From positions 97,499,015-97,563,014 of the forward strand of contig OW799237.1 in the NCBI GenBank assembly GCA_941918925.1: a stretch of DNA of 64,000 nt, in the 5' to 3' direction. The DNA is from Phyto melanocephala (lineage: Eukaryota > Arthropoda > Insecta > Diptera > Rhinophoridae). The position numbers were made by a program, and so were the translations under genes. Positions 1-13,300 of the stretch are shown piece by piece (position 1 is the first letter of the stretch; the number at the start of each line of letters is the position of its first letter). The notes beneath the pieces are model-generated. The model ran no database searches and was not told where the DNA came from. It saw only the letters and a list, made by a program, of their open reading frames with translations.

Positions 1-139
1 CCAACAAGTTATATATTGCTTAAATAACCTGCTGATATCATAGATTTTATTTTAGCATTGCTATTCGAATGTCGGGTCGAAAGGGTTAAGTGCATAATAG
101 TAATGGGTTATTTAGCTTATTAAAATCAAGTACTTATTT

Positions 140-285
140 ATTGCCATACAAGTACATACTTATTTAAGTACCTATTAATAAGCGACCGTAATAAGTACTT
201 ACACGAGTCCCCATTTGTAAGCGAGGGTGGTAAGTACTTATTTAAGTCCCTACTTGTAAGCAATCTTGATAAGTACTTGCCTCCA
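140..285. repeat. Imperfect 39-bp tandem repeat
   Basis: A unit beginning TAAGCG/TAAGCA recurs at 179, 218 and 257, an exact 39-bp spacing, and each unit contains a TAAGTACTT core. A more degenerate unit precedes them from about 140. The units differ by substitutions, so this is an old minisatellite-like array. I see no coding potential. Confidence 0.75.
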
Positions 286-524
286 ATGACATCGCCGTGT
301 TAAAATAATGGGTTTAGATGCTTAATTGTGAGTAGTGAAGAACTGTTTTTTAGTACAATCAACTCATTATTTTGTAATAGGAGTTTTTGTTGGGATGTTT
401 TCACAAAAACAAAATTTAAACAAAATATACCACAAAAATTTTAATTTCTGGGTAAAAAAGTAAAACCTTGAATGTTAACTTTTAAAATAAAACTAAAGAT
501 GAATGTTATATAGCAGTTATGCTC

Positions 525-1090
525 GGCGCACAACTGGGACGAACGACGCATATCGCCCAACGCGACGAATTCGTCGCTAAAAATTCGCTATGTAAATTCG
601 TGGTATGAATCACAATAACGACGAAAAAGTTACATCTTTTATAGTTGATTGGTTACTGTTTGTGCAAAGAAAGAACAAAAATAATCACAGAATTAAAATT
701 TTTGTAAAACTCAACAATATAAGAAATATAATTTATGGCATGGTAAAAATTTTTTATGCAAAAACGCACATAAAAACAAATTTTTGTAGTTAACTTTTTT
801 ATATGTATATAAATTGTTTTAGAATAAAAGATAAAACAATTCTTAAAATAACAACTAACTTTAATTTCTTAAAAAGTGGAAAGTAAAACCATATAATGGT
901 CACCTTGTACCAATTTGTTTGTCGTTCGCCGGCATAAGAAATAAAAATAAATCTATTGCAGAGTTCGCCGCGTATAACGAATTTCGACCGACGCACATTA
1001 CTGTACGCATTCTTAAATACACAAATGTGTTTTACTTTCAATGACGAATATACGCGACGAAAAATTCGTCGTTCGTCCCAATTGTGCACC
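525..1090. mobile_element. Short TIR element (MITE-like), about 566 bp
   Basis: The two ends are inverted copies of each other: GCGCACAACTGGGACGAACG at the left, and at the right the reverse complement of GTGCACAATTGGGACGAACG, extending into GACG. CG-rich subterminal motifs (CGACGAATTCGTCG on the left, CGACGAAAAATTCGTCG on the right) follow inside both ends. No transposase is encoded and no clear target-site duplication is visible, so the superfamily is open. Confidence 0.6.
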
Positions 1091-1430
1091 TAGTATTAGT
1101 TAAAAAAACGGAGGTATAGGTTCTCATCATATACCATTTTGTATTCAATTACTTATTGTGTCGATTTGATATTTTTTTATGATAATTCTTCTTTCACAAA
1201 TTTCAGATTTTTTTTTTTCATTATTTTAACCAAAAAAACAAAACAGGTGGTAAATATTTAAACAAATTAATTATTATAGCAAATTAATAAATATTTGTTT
1301 TTCTCACTTGCACCTATTCAATATTGATTCATTTATAATTCGTTTAAAAATATACAAGATGTTTATATTAGGAAGTCCCAAGAAATAATATATTTTTTAA
1401 AACTTTGTAGTTACACTACTCCAACAATTA

Positions 1431-2352
1431 TTGTAATGGGTGTCCCAACTAGAACGCAATTTTTAAATTTTAAATAAAACACAGATATTTAAAAAAAAAA
1501 TCGTGAAACTTTATTATATCGTAAAGTAGACAGAATGAGGTTATGTATGGAACAATATATCGTGCAGATGACCGCCGCGGCTTTGCTGGCACACACGCGA
1601 CCTTTTAATGAAATTTTCATTGACCTTTTTGCATAAATGCTGCGGTATTTCATTAATGCAGCGACCAATTTCCTCTTTTAAGGCTTGAGTCGTCGTCGGC
1701 TTATTCGCGTAAACCATCGACTTCAAAAAACCCCAAAGAAAAAAATCTAAAGGTGTTAAATCACACGATATAGGCGGCCAATTCTGGTCTCCAAAACCGA
1801 AATAACACGACCGGGAAATGACTGATGCAGCAATTGAATTGTTTCTCTGACTGTATGACATGTGACGCCATCTTGTTGAAACCACATGCCCTCCACATTA
1901 ATTTCTTCAATTCTAGGCAAGAAAAAACTTTGGAGACACCAATTTGCTGAGCTCGGTGTCGAATTGAGGTGGATGGAGTTTGAGCGACATCATCACGTAC
2001 AGCTGCGACATTTTCGATCGATCGACCTAGTCGAAGGCTCGTTGTTGTCTTTTCATCACTTACAGACCCAGTTTCGGCAAATTTATCCATTAATCTCTTT
2101 ACAGTTGACTCTTTTGAAGCATTATTGTAACCCCAAATTGATCGCAATTTGCGAACTGTAGCCGCAAAACTTTCACCATTTTGGTAAAACAATTTCACAA
2201 TGAGAATGCGTTGTTCATTCGTGTAGCGCTCCATTTTTACTAACGTCGTACCTTCTACTAGCAAACAATAACAATTGTTCAAATGTCAAACAATGACACT
2301 TCGAATGGCGCCAAATTTAAAAATTGCGTTCTAGTTGGGACACCCATTACAA
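1431..2352 (-). mobile_element. Tc1/mariner element, internally deleted, perfect 40-bp TIRs
   Basis: Positions 1431-1470 and 2313-2352 are exact 40-bp inverted repeats starting TTGTAATGGGTGTCCC, flanked on both sides by TA (1429-1430 and 2353-2354). That is the expected mariner target duplication. Inside, on the minus strand, is a mariner-type transposase relic. Its N-terminus has a helix-turn-helix-like start at 2237 (MERYTNEQR), and its C-terminus carries CDLTPLDFFLWG and SRGGHL near 1541-1760. The middle with the first catalytic Asp is missing and the two halves are in different frames. At about 0.9 kb, against roughly 1.3 kb for full-length relatives, this is a non-autonomous deletion derivative. 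Confidence 0.92.
1541..2237 (-). pseudogene. Mariner transposase relic (deleted, frameshifted)
   Basis: The N-terminal part begins at the ATG at 2237 and reads as the DNA-binding region of a mariner transposase. The C-terminal part ends near 1541 and keeps the last acidic residue of the catalytic triad, in CDLTPLDFF, plus the conserved QSRGGHL tail. The part between the DNA-binding region and the end of the catalytic core is deleted. A frameshift near 1770-1800 separates the two readable segments. The first catalytic Asp is absent, so no active enzyme could be made. The gene sits wholly between the element's TIRs. Confidence 0.88.
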
Positions 2353-2455
2353 TAAAAATAACATTTCAAAAATAGATTTGTTTTTACTTTAAGATTTATT
2401 TTTATTACTATTACTGTATTATTTATATATCTTTCTGCAATTAGAATCATTCTTA

Positions 2456-2556
2456 GTGCCGCATCCATAAAAAATATTTTAGGTTTATAAAAGGCTTATT
2501 TGACAGATGTTGCACAGAAATTTGTCAAATAAGTCTCTTTTAATTAATACGGCAGT
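2456..2556. repeat. Palindromic mini-element/hairpin
   Basis: AAAAGGCTTATTTGACA at 2489-2505 is inverted at 2523-2541 (TGTCAAATAAGTCTCTTTT), giving a stem with a 17-nt loop. Outer sequences GTGCCGCA and TACGGCA extend the symmetry imperfectly. It looks like a very short foldback MITE; no TSD is clear. Confidence 0.4.
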
Positions 2557-3120
2557 TAAAAGATAAAATTTACAAGCTTTAAATTATAATAAAAAATAAT
2601 GCAAAGATACGATTAAAATCATCTACGGTCCCACCTTTTTGTGAAATTCAGATCGTTTGAATACTGTTCCTACGAAAAAAAATTATAGGGGGCACTCTAT
2701 CGTGTAGTGTGATTTAATATGTATAAGAAAATAACAGTGAAATTGATTCTAATTAACATACATATTTAAAAATACATACAAATAAGTTAAAACAGAATCA
2801 ATAATATTTCAATATATTTAAATATATTTTGACATAAAAATCTTTTTGGCTTTGGCCAAATTTATGCAAATATTAATCGACATTTTCTCTCTTTGTGTGT
2901 TTTTTATTTTCCAAAATATCAAAGAAATAGAAACATAAAAATGTTTTTCTCATTCGCTTATTATGTGGTGTATAATTGATATTAGATGCAATTAAATTTT
3001 CTTAAATATATTTACATACATTTGTATATATACATATGTATGTTTATATAAAGTATCTAAATACTGTAATTTCTCTTATAATCATATTTTAATGTAAATA
3101 TAAAAATATGTATATTCCAG

Positions 3121-6100
3121 ATACATTTGGTGGATGAGTTTGATATATTGCAAATTGTTGGTGAAGGATGGTTTGGCAAAATATTGTTGGTGGAACATCG
3201 AGCCTCGCATACAGAAATGGTGCTGAAAGCAGTTCCCAAACCATATGTGTCACTACGGGACTTTTATAGGGAATTTCATTTTGGTCTACATTTGGGCATA
3301 CATCGAAATATTGTAACGACTTATGATGTGGCCTTCGAAACAGCCGGTTTTTATGTTTTTACCCAAGAATATGCACCGTTAGGTAAGACAATTGTTTCTT
3401 TTTTAAACTTTTTTAATTAATTACTTATGCACTTATTTTTATTATTTTTAGGTGATCTTACTTCAAATGTCACCGATACCGGTGTTGGTGAAGTTTACAG
3501 TAAGCGTGTGGCCAAACAAATTGCTTCTGCTTTAGATTACATGCATTCAAAGTAGGAATTTTCTTTGTTTTTGTTGTATTCACAGTTTGTCTTATTTTTA
3601 AAAGTTCTTGTATGTTCATATATATTCCTAAACAGAGACATAGTCCATCGTGATGTTAAACTGGATAATGTTTTAATATACCGTTCCGATTTTTCTCGTG
3701 TGAAATTATGTGATTTCGGGGAATCTTATCAGACTGGTACAGTGGTAGAAAGGCGCAACGAATGGCTGCCATATAGTCCACCCGAAGTATTAGAGATAAA
3801 ACCCGAGGGGACATATAAGTAAGTATATACAAACTACATACGTATTTTTAAATTTTAATCATTTTTCATATCGCCATATGATTTCATTGAACGAATTTTA
3901 AAGCAGAAACAAAAACCTTTCTAATATGAAATATTAACCAAAAATTTTCAAAACTTTTTTTAGTTTAAGCTCAGTTTTTATTTTTTTTTATTTATTTATT
4001 TGAAGAAAAGTATCTAGTTTTTTTATTATTTGCAGAGATGTAAAACGTCTTTGAGGATTTGTTTTTTTCTAAAACCAAAAAGGGCTTAAATCAGTTAAGA
4101 AATTTTATGATAATCTTAAAAAAAAGATTTCTTATTTCCTTTATAAGTCTAAGAAAATATATATTTATTACTTTTATTTTTTTATTTTTCATAAGTAAAA
4201 GAATATATATATTTGTACCCTAATTTTACTTTATTTTAACTAAAAAACATAAAAAGTAATCAACAAACCAATATTAAACAAGTAAGATCGCTATATTCGG
4301 CCGTGCCGAATCTTATATACCCTTCACAACGTGTAGTCATGCAATAACAGTAGTTTGTATCACCATTTATCCGATATGAAATTCGTACATACATATAAAA
4401 AACATACATATATAAAAACATCCCATTGTAAAATTATAAATTTACGTATGTACATATGTTAAAAAAAACAAAAATAAAAAAAAAATATAAAAAAAATATA
4501 AAAAAAAAATTAAAATATATATAATAAATATAAAACAAAATAAAAAAAATTAAAAAAAAAATAAAAATATAAATAATATATTAAAAAAAATAAAAAAAAA
4601 ATTTTTTGGCTCAGCTGGGATTCGATGCCACGTTTTCTCTAACCAGTATACACGTTTGTATGTATGTATGTTGTTGTTGTAATGTTGTTTTTGTGAAAAA
4701 AAAATCGAAGTGGTCGTGGGTTTTTGCTCATATCTCAGTTATTTATGTACCGATATTTCTGATTTTCAATACCGATCTACTCCCGAATATTTCTGATATT
4801 TTAATAGAAAAAGTTGATTTCAACATACACACGGACAGACTGACAGAGCTTAATCGACTCCCCTATTCATAAGGTTTCAGAAAATATATACTTTATGGGG
4901 TCGGAAATGAAAATTGTAGAAATTTCACACGGAATAATGTAAAATTTTAATTACAACAAGTAAGAGCTGTATATTCGAAAAGTAATATATGCAATAATTA
5001 TTTTAAATAAAAAATTTTTTAAAACTATTTACAAGGCCATGACGAAATGTTAAATGTTAATGACGCTAAACTCTTTAGTGGTTAGTGTCTAAAAGGAAAA
5101 TCCACGGTTTTTACTGAATTTTAAATGCTTTTTATTTAAATTTACTTACAACAACGAAATTAAATTTATGCCATTTCATATTTTCGCAAAACTAAAACTC
5201 GGTAATGTAAATAACTTTAATGCAAATACATTTTTGCAATCCCAAACAAATGTGAAATTTTAAAGTTCATACGAAGGAAGAAGGAACGCAGATGATAAAA
5301 ACTATATTTTCAATTAAATGTTTTAAAAACTATACCGAGCAAACAAATATCGAAATTTAACTTTCAAACATTACACAAGAAAACTGTTTCTAGAAAATAT
5401 ACTCGTACATAAAAAAAAATTATAAATTTTGTTAAAATACAGAACATTTTTTTTTTTTAATTTTCTATTTTCTGTTTAAAATAATATATGGGCAATTCCA
5501 TGTCATCGTACGTGACATTTGTACTCTTATAAAGTGAAATAATTTTTCCAAAAGTAAAGTAACTGAACAAAAAAATTAGATCTTTATGTTCAATTCAGAG
5601 GGAACTTTATTTAAAAAAAAAATTATTATATTCGAATAATTTTTGTCTAAAATATCGAGCAATATTAGAGTATATCGTACGTAAAAGAAAACGGAAGTGA
5701 TTTTGAGGTATATATGGAAATATGAAAAAATCTGCGAATCTTGGGAGGTATTTTTTCTTTTTTTAATTTGTTACACTAAACCACATATTTTTCATTTAAA
5801 ATCCATCATACTTAATTGAAAACAATCTTTAAATGATTTTATAATAAATATAATTTAATATCGTACGTGACATATCGTATGTGACAGATTTTTCTCTTAT
5901 AATATTCTTAGGTATATATGCTAAGAAAAAAAGTTAAATTCTAAATTAGGTGCTAAGTTTAAACCAAGGCCTTGGTTTAAACTGTCACCTTAGCCTACTA
6001 CAAACTACAAACTAGTTAAGTTTTAACTTTTTCCCTTAATGAATATGCAGTTTGAGAGACATTTAAAAAGTGCTTGTCATAATATGAAAACTTATGAAGT

Positions 6101-8208
6101 TTTTTATCTTTGGAATGGGCTGGACATTTTACCAACAGATAATTGGATTAAACTCTTATTATTGCTCTTAAAATTATTTAATAAGCTCTAAATATCTGCG
6201 CATAGTAAAATTTCAGTGTTTTTTTTATCATTAAACTTTTATTGAGAGTTTTTGTTTTTACAGTCGTGGTTGACATTTTCATGGAATTGCCCATATGTAT
6301 GTAGCTCGTGATAAAAATATTAAGCAATGTACCTCCATAAAATTTTATCAAAAACCTGAGCTTATTGATTTCAGAACGACAGACAGACAACTAAAATTTT
6401 ATAAAAATTTTAAAAAAAGTGTTTCTTATAAAATTAAGAACCAAAAAATTCTATAAACAAATTATTTATTGTGAATGTTCTTTGAACTACGATTTTTACT
6501 GATACAGTGTCTAATATTTTCAGAGCCGATCCCAGTCACGATGTTTGGCAATTTGCTATTGTTATATTTGTATGTCTAACAGGTTGCTTGCCGTGGCAAA
6601 AAGCTGCATCCGATGATCCCCGCTATGTGCGCTATTTAATCTGGCAAAACACCATGATGTTGGCCATACGGCGAACACCGAAACTATTTAAGCTATTATC
6701 TTCAAAAGCACAACGTATGTTTAAAAGATTTCTAGAGCCTAGAGCTGATAGAAGACCAAAAAATCTCACTGATTTGACAAAGTTTTTAGACGATCGTTGG
6801 TTAGCAAAGACTGCTGAAAAGGAAATGGCTGAATATGAAACAGATGAGCTTTGTCCATCTATGTATTCGTTTCATAGTAGCCCAGACGAAAAGAATCGTT
6901 TGCTTTATAATTTGGCCGATTGTGGAATCGAGACAAATGTAGACAGACATACGAAGAAAATGCGCATTAAAGAATGGATTGAGTCGTCTGTAATAACAGA
7001 AGAAGACGAGGTATGGATACTACACACAGTTTTGTATTCTATTATAGAAGGTAATATTACTTGCATATATTTATGTTTATTATTTGCAGGAGGAACTAGA
7101 TGAAACCAATTCAGCCTCATCGCCTTCATCATCTGTATCACGAGAACCAGTTCGAGGCCACATATCATCGTTACGCACACCTTCCACGGAAAAGCAAAAA
7201 GAAATTAAAACAACTTTAAAAGATGCCAATCAAAAGCATTTTGATCCACGTACTGGTGTGGTGCAACAAGGTCCTAGTGAAATGGGTGTGGTTGCCAGGC
7301 CAAAATCCGAAAGTCCTCTTTCGACAATTAGTAACATGTCCATGATGAATAACAATGAAAGTTTGGCTGGTAGTGTTCTAACATTAGGCTCACGTCCCGA
7401 TTTACTAGCAAGTAACATGGAAATATTTGATTCCACGAGCACATATTTAAATCGTTTAGGTGAGGTTAACGGTAGTATGGACCAATTGACTTATCAAACG
7501 CTTAGCAATAGCAATTTTTCATTAATACCAGACCAGGGTGCAGATATTATAGCAACTCCACAGCAAATAGCAACTACTAAAAATTCAATAGGCGTAAATA
7601 CAGGACCTTCTCTAACACCTAATAAAAGTATTTTACAACGTTCCAAATCAGACTCTCTCCGAACCGCCCTATTTGCCAGTACTCCAACTCTAGATAACAA
7701 TAAAAGTTTGTCGTTGAACACGCCTAATATTAGAACCCAACAACCTAACAATAATAACAACAATAAATCTGTGACTTTCATGGGCTTGGCTAATTCTTTT
7801 CAAACTTTGGCACCCATTATAATACCTGCTAGTCTAAATATTAATATGAACAATACCAACCTTAATAACAGCACTTCTAATACAAATCAAATGTCAGCCT
7901 CGCTAAATCAAAATCTTTCCCAACCACAACCTCAATATCAGTATAACAATAGTAATAATACAATTAAATCTCATTATGATTCTCCAGTTAAAGACAGTGC
8001 TTATGGTTCTGCTGAAATTAATGTTTGCTCTCAACCAAATGGTAAATTGAATGGCAATGCACCCTCCTCAATGCGGCAAAATGTCATATCTTCTACCGTG
8101 CGAACACAAAGCTCTCAGCAACAGAGAGGTTATGCCGGAGCCTTGACGTCTAGTATGAAAGATACAGCATACGACCGACCAGTAACAAATAATATAAGAA
8201 GAAAATGA
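3121..8208 (+). CDS. meng: SBK1-like serine/threonine kinase (meng-po-type), 5' incomplete
   Basis: Five coding exons join in frame: 3121-3382, 3452-3551, 3636-3818, 6524-7010 and 7090-8208, giving 716 visible residues. The kinase domain fills about residues 5-290. It has a glycine loop GEGWFG, the Lys in VLKAV, the catalytic HRDVKLDN and DFGES; the usual APE is replaced by PPE. HDVWQFAIVIFVCLTG matches SBK1/SBK-family kinases, whose single well-known fly member is meng-po, a kinase linked to CREB stability in memory; that orthology is inference. The tail, from about residue 345, is disordered and rich in Asn, Ser and Gln. The first exon opens after the acceptor TATTCCAG and is in frame without an ATG, so a start exon lies upstream and was not found. 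Intron 4 (2.7 kb) is swollen by two repeats. Confidence 0.85.
4278..4942 (+). mobile_element. DINE-1/mini-me-like (Helentron-associated) repeat, copy 1
   Basis: It begins AAGTAAGATCGCTATATTCG followed by the palindromic TTCGGCCGTGCCGAA and TATATACCCTTCACA. It has an A/T simple-sequence middle (4440-4600), the block CAGCTGGGATTCGATGCCACG, and a 3' block with TATACTTTATGGGGTCGGAA. The last block is characteristic of Drosophila mini-me/DINE-1 elements. This copy lacks the 3' terminal hairpin and is followed at 4957 by the start of another copy. It lies in intron 4 of the kinase gene. Confidence 0.75.
4957..4985 (+). mobile_element. 5' stub of a second DINE-1-like copy
   Basis: CAAGTAAGAGCTGTATATTCG repeats the 5' terminus of the neighbouring element, then homology stops. 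It is consistent with tandem or truncated insertion. Confidence 0.4.
5486..6296. mobile_element. TIR element A (ATATGGGCAATTCCATG family), copy 1
   Basis: The 17-bp TIR ATATGGGCAATTCCATG is exact at 5486-5502 and inverted at 6280-6296. Internal sequence with repeated CGTACGTGACAT motifs matches the element at 11437-12335 in opposite orientation. No transposase is present. A 28-bp perfect palindrome (5956-5983) sits inside this copy only. It lies in the kinase intron. Confidence 0.75.
5956..5983. repeat. 28-bp perfect palindrome
   Basis: Each 14-nt half is AGTTTAAACCAAGG followed by its exact complement. One further imperfect block (AGGTG, then its inverse CACCT) extends the symmetry to about 5948-5991. 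It is absent from the related element at 11437-12335. Confidence 0.85.
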
Positions 8209-8327
8209 ATTCAAAAATATGATTTTTGATAATTGAAAATCTAATGTATTGAATATAATTTCTACAAATATGTAATTACTATCAACATAAATGTTTTTAA
8301 TTTATGTATTTCTAATGTTAGTTTTTA

Positions 8328-8333
8328 AATAAA
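8328..8333 (+). terminator. Poly(A) signal of the kinase gene
   Basis: AATAAA about 120 nt after the stop codon. Confidence 0.6.
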
Positions 8334-8790
8334 AAAATTTACAAAATCAATTAAACAAAGGTATTTTATTTTTAATTAGCTATCTGAATATTCTACTGCA
8401 CTTTTCATATTTTACATGTGGATTACCACACGGACAAACATGTTTTACTCAATTTCTCTCAAGAAATTAAATTAGGCTTGCAAATTAATATTGTAAAAAT
8501 TACAAACGAATTGAAAAACTATAAAAAGTTATATGACTCATTTTGAATGGGCAAAATGTAAGCTTGTACCTAAAAAAAAGTTTACAAAACTAGAACAAGA
8601 CTTCGTATTTCTTTCCTAGAAATTAACACAATAACGCCACATGTTTAGGTTGCTATTTACACTTATCTCGATTATATGTACTATCACTTTAAAGTTCTAA
8701 GTATGTTTTTATAATACTCACCATGGCGTAACTAATGAAAATGTCCCTTGATACAGTTTGAAATTTGGTTAAATCTTAAAAAACTTTTCT
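8334..8790. other. Convergent intergenic spacer
   Basis: This sequence lies between the 3' end of the kinase gene (+) and RpS15 (-). I see no ORF, repeat family or RNA gene in it. Confidence 0.5.
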
Positions 8791-8796
8791 TTTATT
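8791..8796 (-). terminator. RpS15: Poly(A) signal of RpS15
   Basis: AATAAA on the minus strand, about 126 nt beyond the RpS15 stop codon. Confidence 0.65.
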
Positions 8797-8921
8797 TCAT
8801 TAATTTTTCTCCAAAAACAAATCAAGACCACTCAGAAAAATACAATATGCACTTTCTGCATACAAACTATAAACTTGTAGTAAACGTGATAAAAAGGTGT
8901 TTTTGTTCCAGTAGAAAAAAT

Positions 8922-9585
<664 letters not shown>

Positions 9586-9589
9586 CTTG

Positions 9590-9640
9590 ACGTTTTGGTT
9601 TGCAGAACGGAAAGGAAAACAATTGGGTTTATTATTGCCA
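9590..9640 (-). promoter_or_regulatory. RpS15: RpS15 TOP-like transcription start region
   Basis: Upstream of the ATG the minus strand reads TTTTCCTTTCCGTTCTGC, a pyrimidine tract of the kind found at the cap of ribosomal-protein mRNAs (5' TOP). The start site is inferred from the motif; the 5' UTR would be only about 40 nt. Confidence 0.6.
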
Positions 9641-10227
9641 GAGCCTAATTTTTCGGAATTTCACTGTTGTCAGCACTGTTGACCATATTGCCAGTTGTAA
9701 AAACTCAAGATTATTTAAATGGCAATAATAACATCAGCTGTTGCGCGTGTACATCACTGGTTTATCCATAATTATTTTTTTCTCTAACATTCATTGTTAT
9801 TTTCATTTTCTCTAATTACGAACAAGAAAATAAAAACAAAATAAAAAGTACAAAATTTAAAAAACCCTTAGGAAAATAAAAAACTGTGCCTAGCGGTATA
9901 ATGTCGTAGTAGAAACAAAAAATGTTTTTTTTGCTGACGTTTACGTTTATTGTTTATCGAACCTAAACAGAAGTTATTTTATTGAGCATCTTTAAAAGTA
10001 AATTTAAATATTTATCAAACATTTCTCCATGATTTACTTCTCACGTTAACAAATCCGTGCAAAATTATATTCGATTTTATAATTTGTCAGCTACCTATAT
10101 AGGTATGTATATTAATGTATTAAAACAATTTCTTATCTTTTAAAACTTGCTAATTGTTTAAACAATTTAGTAAATAAAAACTACATCAACGTGTATACCT
10201 ATTTTCGCTCGCAAATACTAGGTGTGT

Positions 10228-10236
10228 AGTCAGTCG
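10228..10236 (+). promoter_or_regulatory. Candidate initiator for the SLC38A10-like gene
   Basis: TCAGTC at 10230-10235 matches the insect Inr consensus TCAGTY and lies about 130 nt before the ATG. No good TATA or DPE accompanies it. Confidence 0.3.
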
Positions 10237-10358
10237 GTGGATTTCATGATTAAAAGAGAAAGTTTAATTCTCATTTCAATGTAAAGTTTAAAAAATCATC
10301 AGCATTAAAAGAATTTTGTCAACTCAAATGCTTTTTATTTTGTTTACTTAAATAATTC

Positions 10359-13300
10359 ATGATGTTGGCAAATTCGGGTTATGTGATGACCTTAGCTAAC
10401 AGCATAATTGGTGTTGGCATACTGGCGATGCCGTTTTGCTTTCAAAAGGTATATAAAATAGTTATAGTTTTAAGTTATTGTATTTCAAGAACTAGGTATT
10501 CATAACAGTGGATTGTATTCTTACTAACTAGCTGCTTACTTTTAATGATTAAATTGCCATTATGTCGTATTATCTTACAGTGATTAAAAAAAGTTATTAT
10601 CGGCCAAACTAACAATATTACATACAAAGATAGCAATAATTGTTACTTTTTTTTTGTAAATCTAACTAAAAGTTAATTTTTTACAATTTTTATACAGTGT
10701 GGAATTATTTTAGCAATAGTTCTACTCGTTTTAAGTAACTGGATTACAAGAGTTTGTTGCCACTATCTTATAAAAGCTTCGCTGCTTACACGAAGAAAAA
10801 GTTTCGAGTTTCTGGGTAAGTATGTACTTACAAATTGCATACATATGTATGTATGTACATCCCTACACATATACATATATTTAAAATAAAAACACCAATA
10901 TTCATATTAAATTATATTTTGTTACAGGTTTTCATGCTTTTGGTACGTCTGGAAAACTATTAGTGGAATTATGTATTATTGGTTACCTACTGGGATCCTG
11001 TATAACATATTTTGTTGTTGTTGGCGACTTGGGACCACAAATCGTCACAAAAATATTTTCATTAGAAAATGAGCATCGTCACTTGCGTACTATGCTAATG
11101 TGTGGTGTTACATTGTTCTGTATAATACCCTTGGGAATGTTAAAAAATGTAGACAGTTTGGCTACAGTATGCACAGCGTCAATTGGTTTTTATTTCTGTT
11201 TGGTAATAAAAATCATATTAGAGTCTGAAACGCATATAATAGCAAATGATTGGACGGAAAAGGTAGTGTATTGGCAGCCGGGAGGAATTTTGCAATGTTT
11301 GCCAATATTTAGTATGGCCTTGTCGTGTCAAATGTAAGTTTTTATTAGTTCCTCTTAAACCCTACATTATCACGAAAAAAAATTACTCCTAAAAGCACTG
11401 TTAAGTACACTACTCAACAAAAACTAGTTTCATATATACACATATGGACATTTCCATGAATATGTCAACCACGGCTGTAAAATAAAAACTCTTGAAAGTT
11501 TTTCAATATAAGTTTATTGACTAAAATTTTACTATGTGCAATTATTAAGAGCTTATTAAATTATCTTAAGAGCAATAATAAGAGTTTAATCCGAATATCT
11601 CTTTGACTTATTTTAAAGAATTGCAATCAACTATTTTTTAACGACTAAATTGTAAAAGTAAATTGTAATTGTAAATATGCTTTAAAATTAAGGTAACAAA
11701 AACAATTAGAAAGATCCATAGAAAAAAGAAAATATAGAGTAAAATTAGCGGTATTTTTTTTTTTTTTTTTTTTTCTTGGATGTTATTTTAATGTCACGTA
11801 TGTAGTGCAAAAACATTATTTGTTTCAGTCATTCGTATTTGAACAGTCGCAAGAGCACCTAATTTAACTTTTTAACTTTTTTTTAACATAATATAAATTT
11901 TGTTACCTATAAATACTATTAGAGAAAAATCTGTCACGTACGATATGTCATGAACGATATTAAATTGAATTTATTATAAAATCATTTAAAGATTGTTTTT
12001 AATTAAGTATGATGGATTTTAAATGAAAAATATTTGGTTTAGTAAAAGAAATTAAAAAAAGAAAAAATAGCTCCCAATATGCGCAGATTTTTTCATATTT
12101 CCATATATACCTCAAAATCACTTCTCTTTTATGTCACGTACGATATATTCTAATTTTGCTCGATATTTTAGACAAAAATTATTCGAATATAATTAATTTT
12201 TTTTTAATAAAGTACCTTCTGAATGGAACATAAAGATCTAATTTTGTTTCAGTTACTCTTACTTTTGCAAAAATTATTCAATTTTATAGGAGTACAAATG
12301 TCATGTATGATGACATGGAAATGCCCATATGTGTAATATATTAATTGATCTTTTTGCCAGTATAAGTTTCTTAAATAACGTTCACAAACCCTTTAAAAAT
12401 TTTGGGACTAAATACACTAATAATAATATGTATATGCAAATAATTTCATATAAACAAAATTTCTTAGTTACAAAAGTTGGGGATGGTTTTTATTATAAAA
12501 AAAAAAATTTAATAATAAAAATCATTTCATAATAAATAAGAAATACCTACCTATTCAATTTTTTTTTTTTTAATTTTAGGCAAATATTTGAGGTGTTTAC
12601 AAGCATAAATAATCAAAGTTTAGAAAAATTAAATGGTATCGTTCGTAACGCTACTTGGATATGTACTATAGTATATATCGCTGTGGGCTTCTTTGGCTAT
12701 GTTGCATTTTGTACACAAACTTTTGCGGGTAAGTTATAAAATAAACTTATTAAATATTCGTAATTAAAAAAAAAAAATATTTTTTTCAGGCAATATTTTA
12801 ATTAATTTATCGCCCTCATTTGGCAGTGACGTTATAAAAATAGGGTTTGTTATGTCAGTTGCTTTTAGTTTTCCCTTGGTTATATTTCCCTGTCGTGCCA
12901 GTTTATACTCTTTGCTATATAGAAAGGTACTTCGAAAAACACATAATAAATGTGCCTTGCGTAAAAATATTACATTAAATGCATAATCGAAATTATTATT
13001 ATTATTTACAGGGTCAAACTGATGTTACCGGTTATATACCGGAATCGAAATTTAAAGTCATCACTTTATTTATTGTTGTCTTCTCACTGTGCATCGCTCT
13101 AATGATACCATCAGTGGAACTAGTAATAGGACTAGTGGGCTCCACTATAGGCGTAGCCATTTGTATTATGTTTCCAGCAGCTTGCTTTCGAAAGATTATC
13201 AAAAAAGATACCACTGAAAGGCACTTGGCACAATTTATTGTTGTAAGTGGCTTCTGTCTAATGATATTGGGTACATATGCCAATCTCTCAGCAATTGATG

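Noticed and set aside
605..793. 62-residue ORF in the left flank
   Set aside because: It lies inside the 525-1090 TIR element, is rich in Asn/Lys/Ile as expected from AT-rich DNA, and has no recognisable domain.
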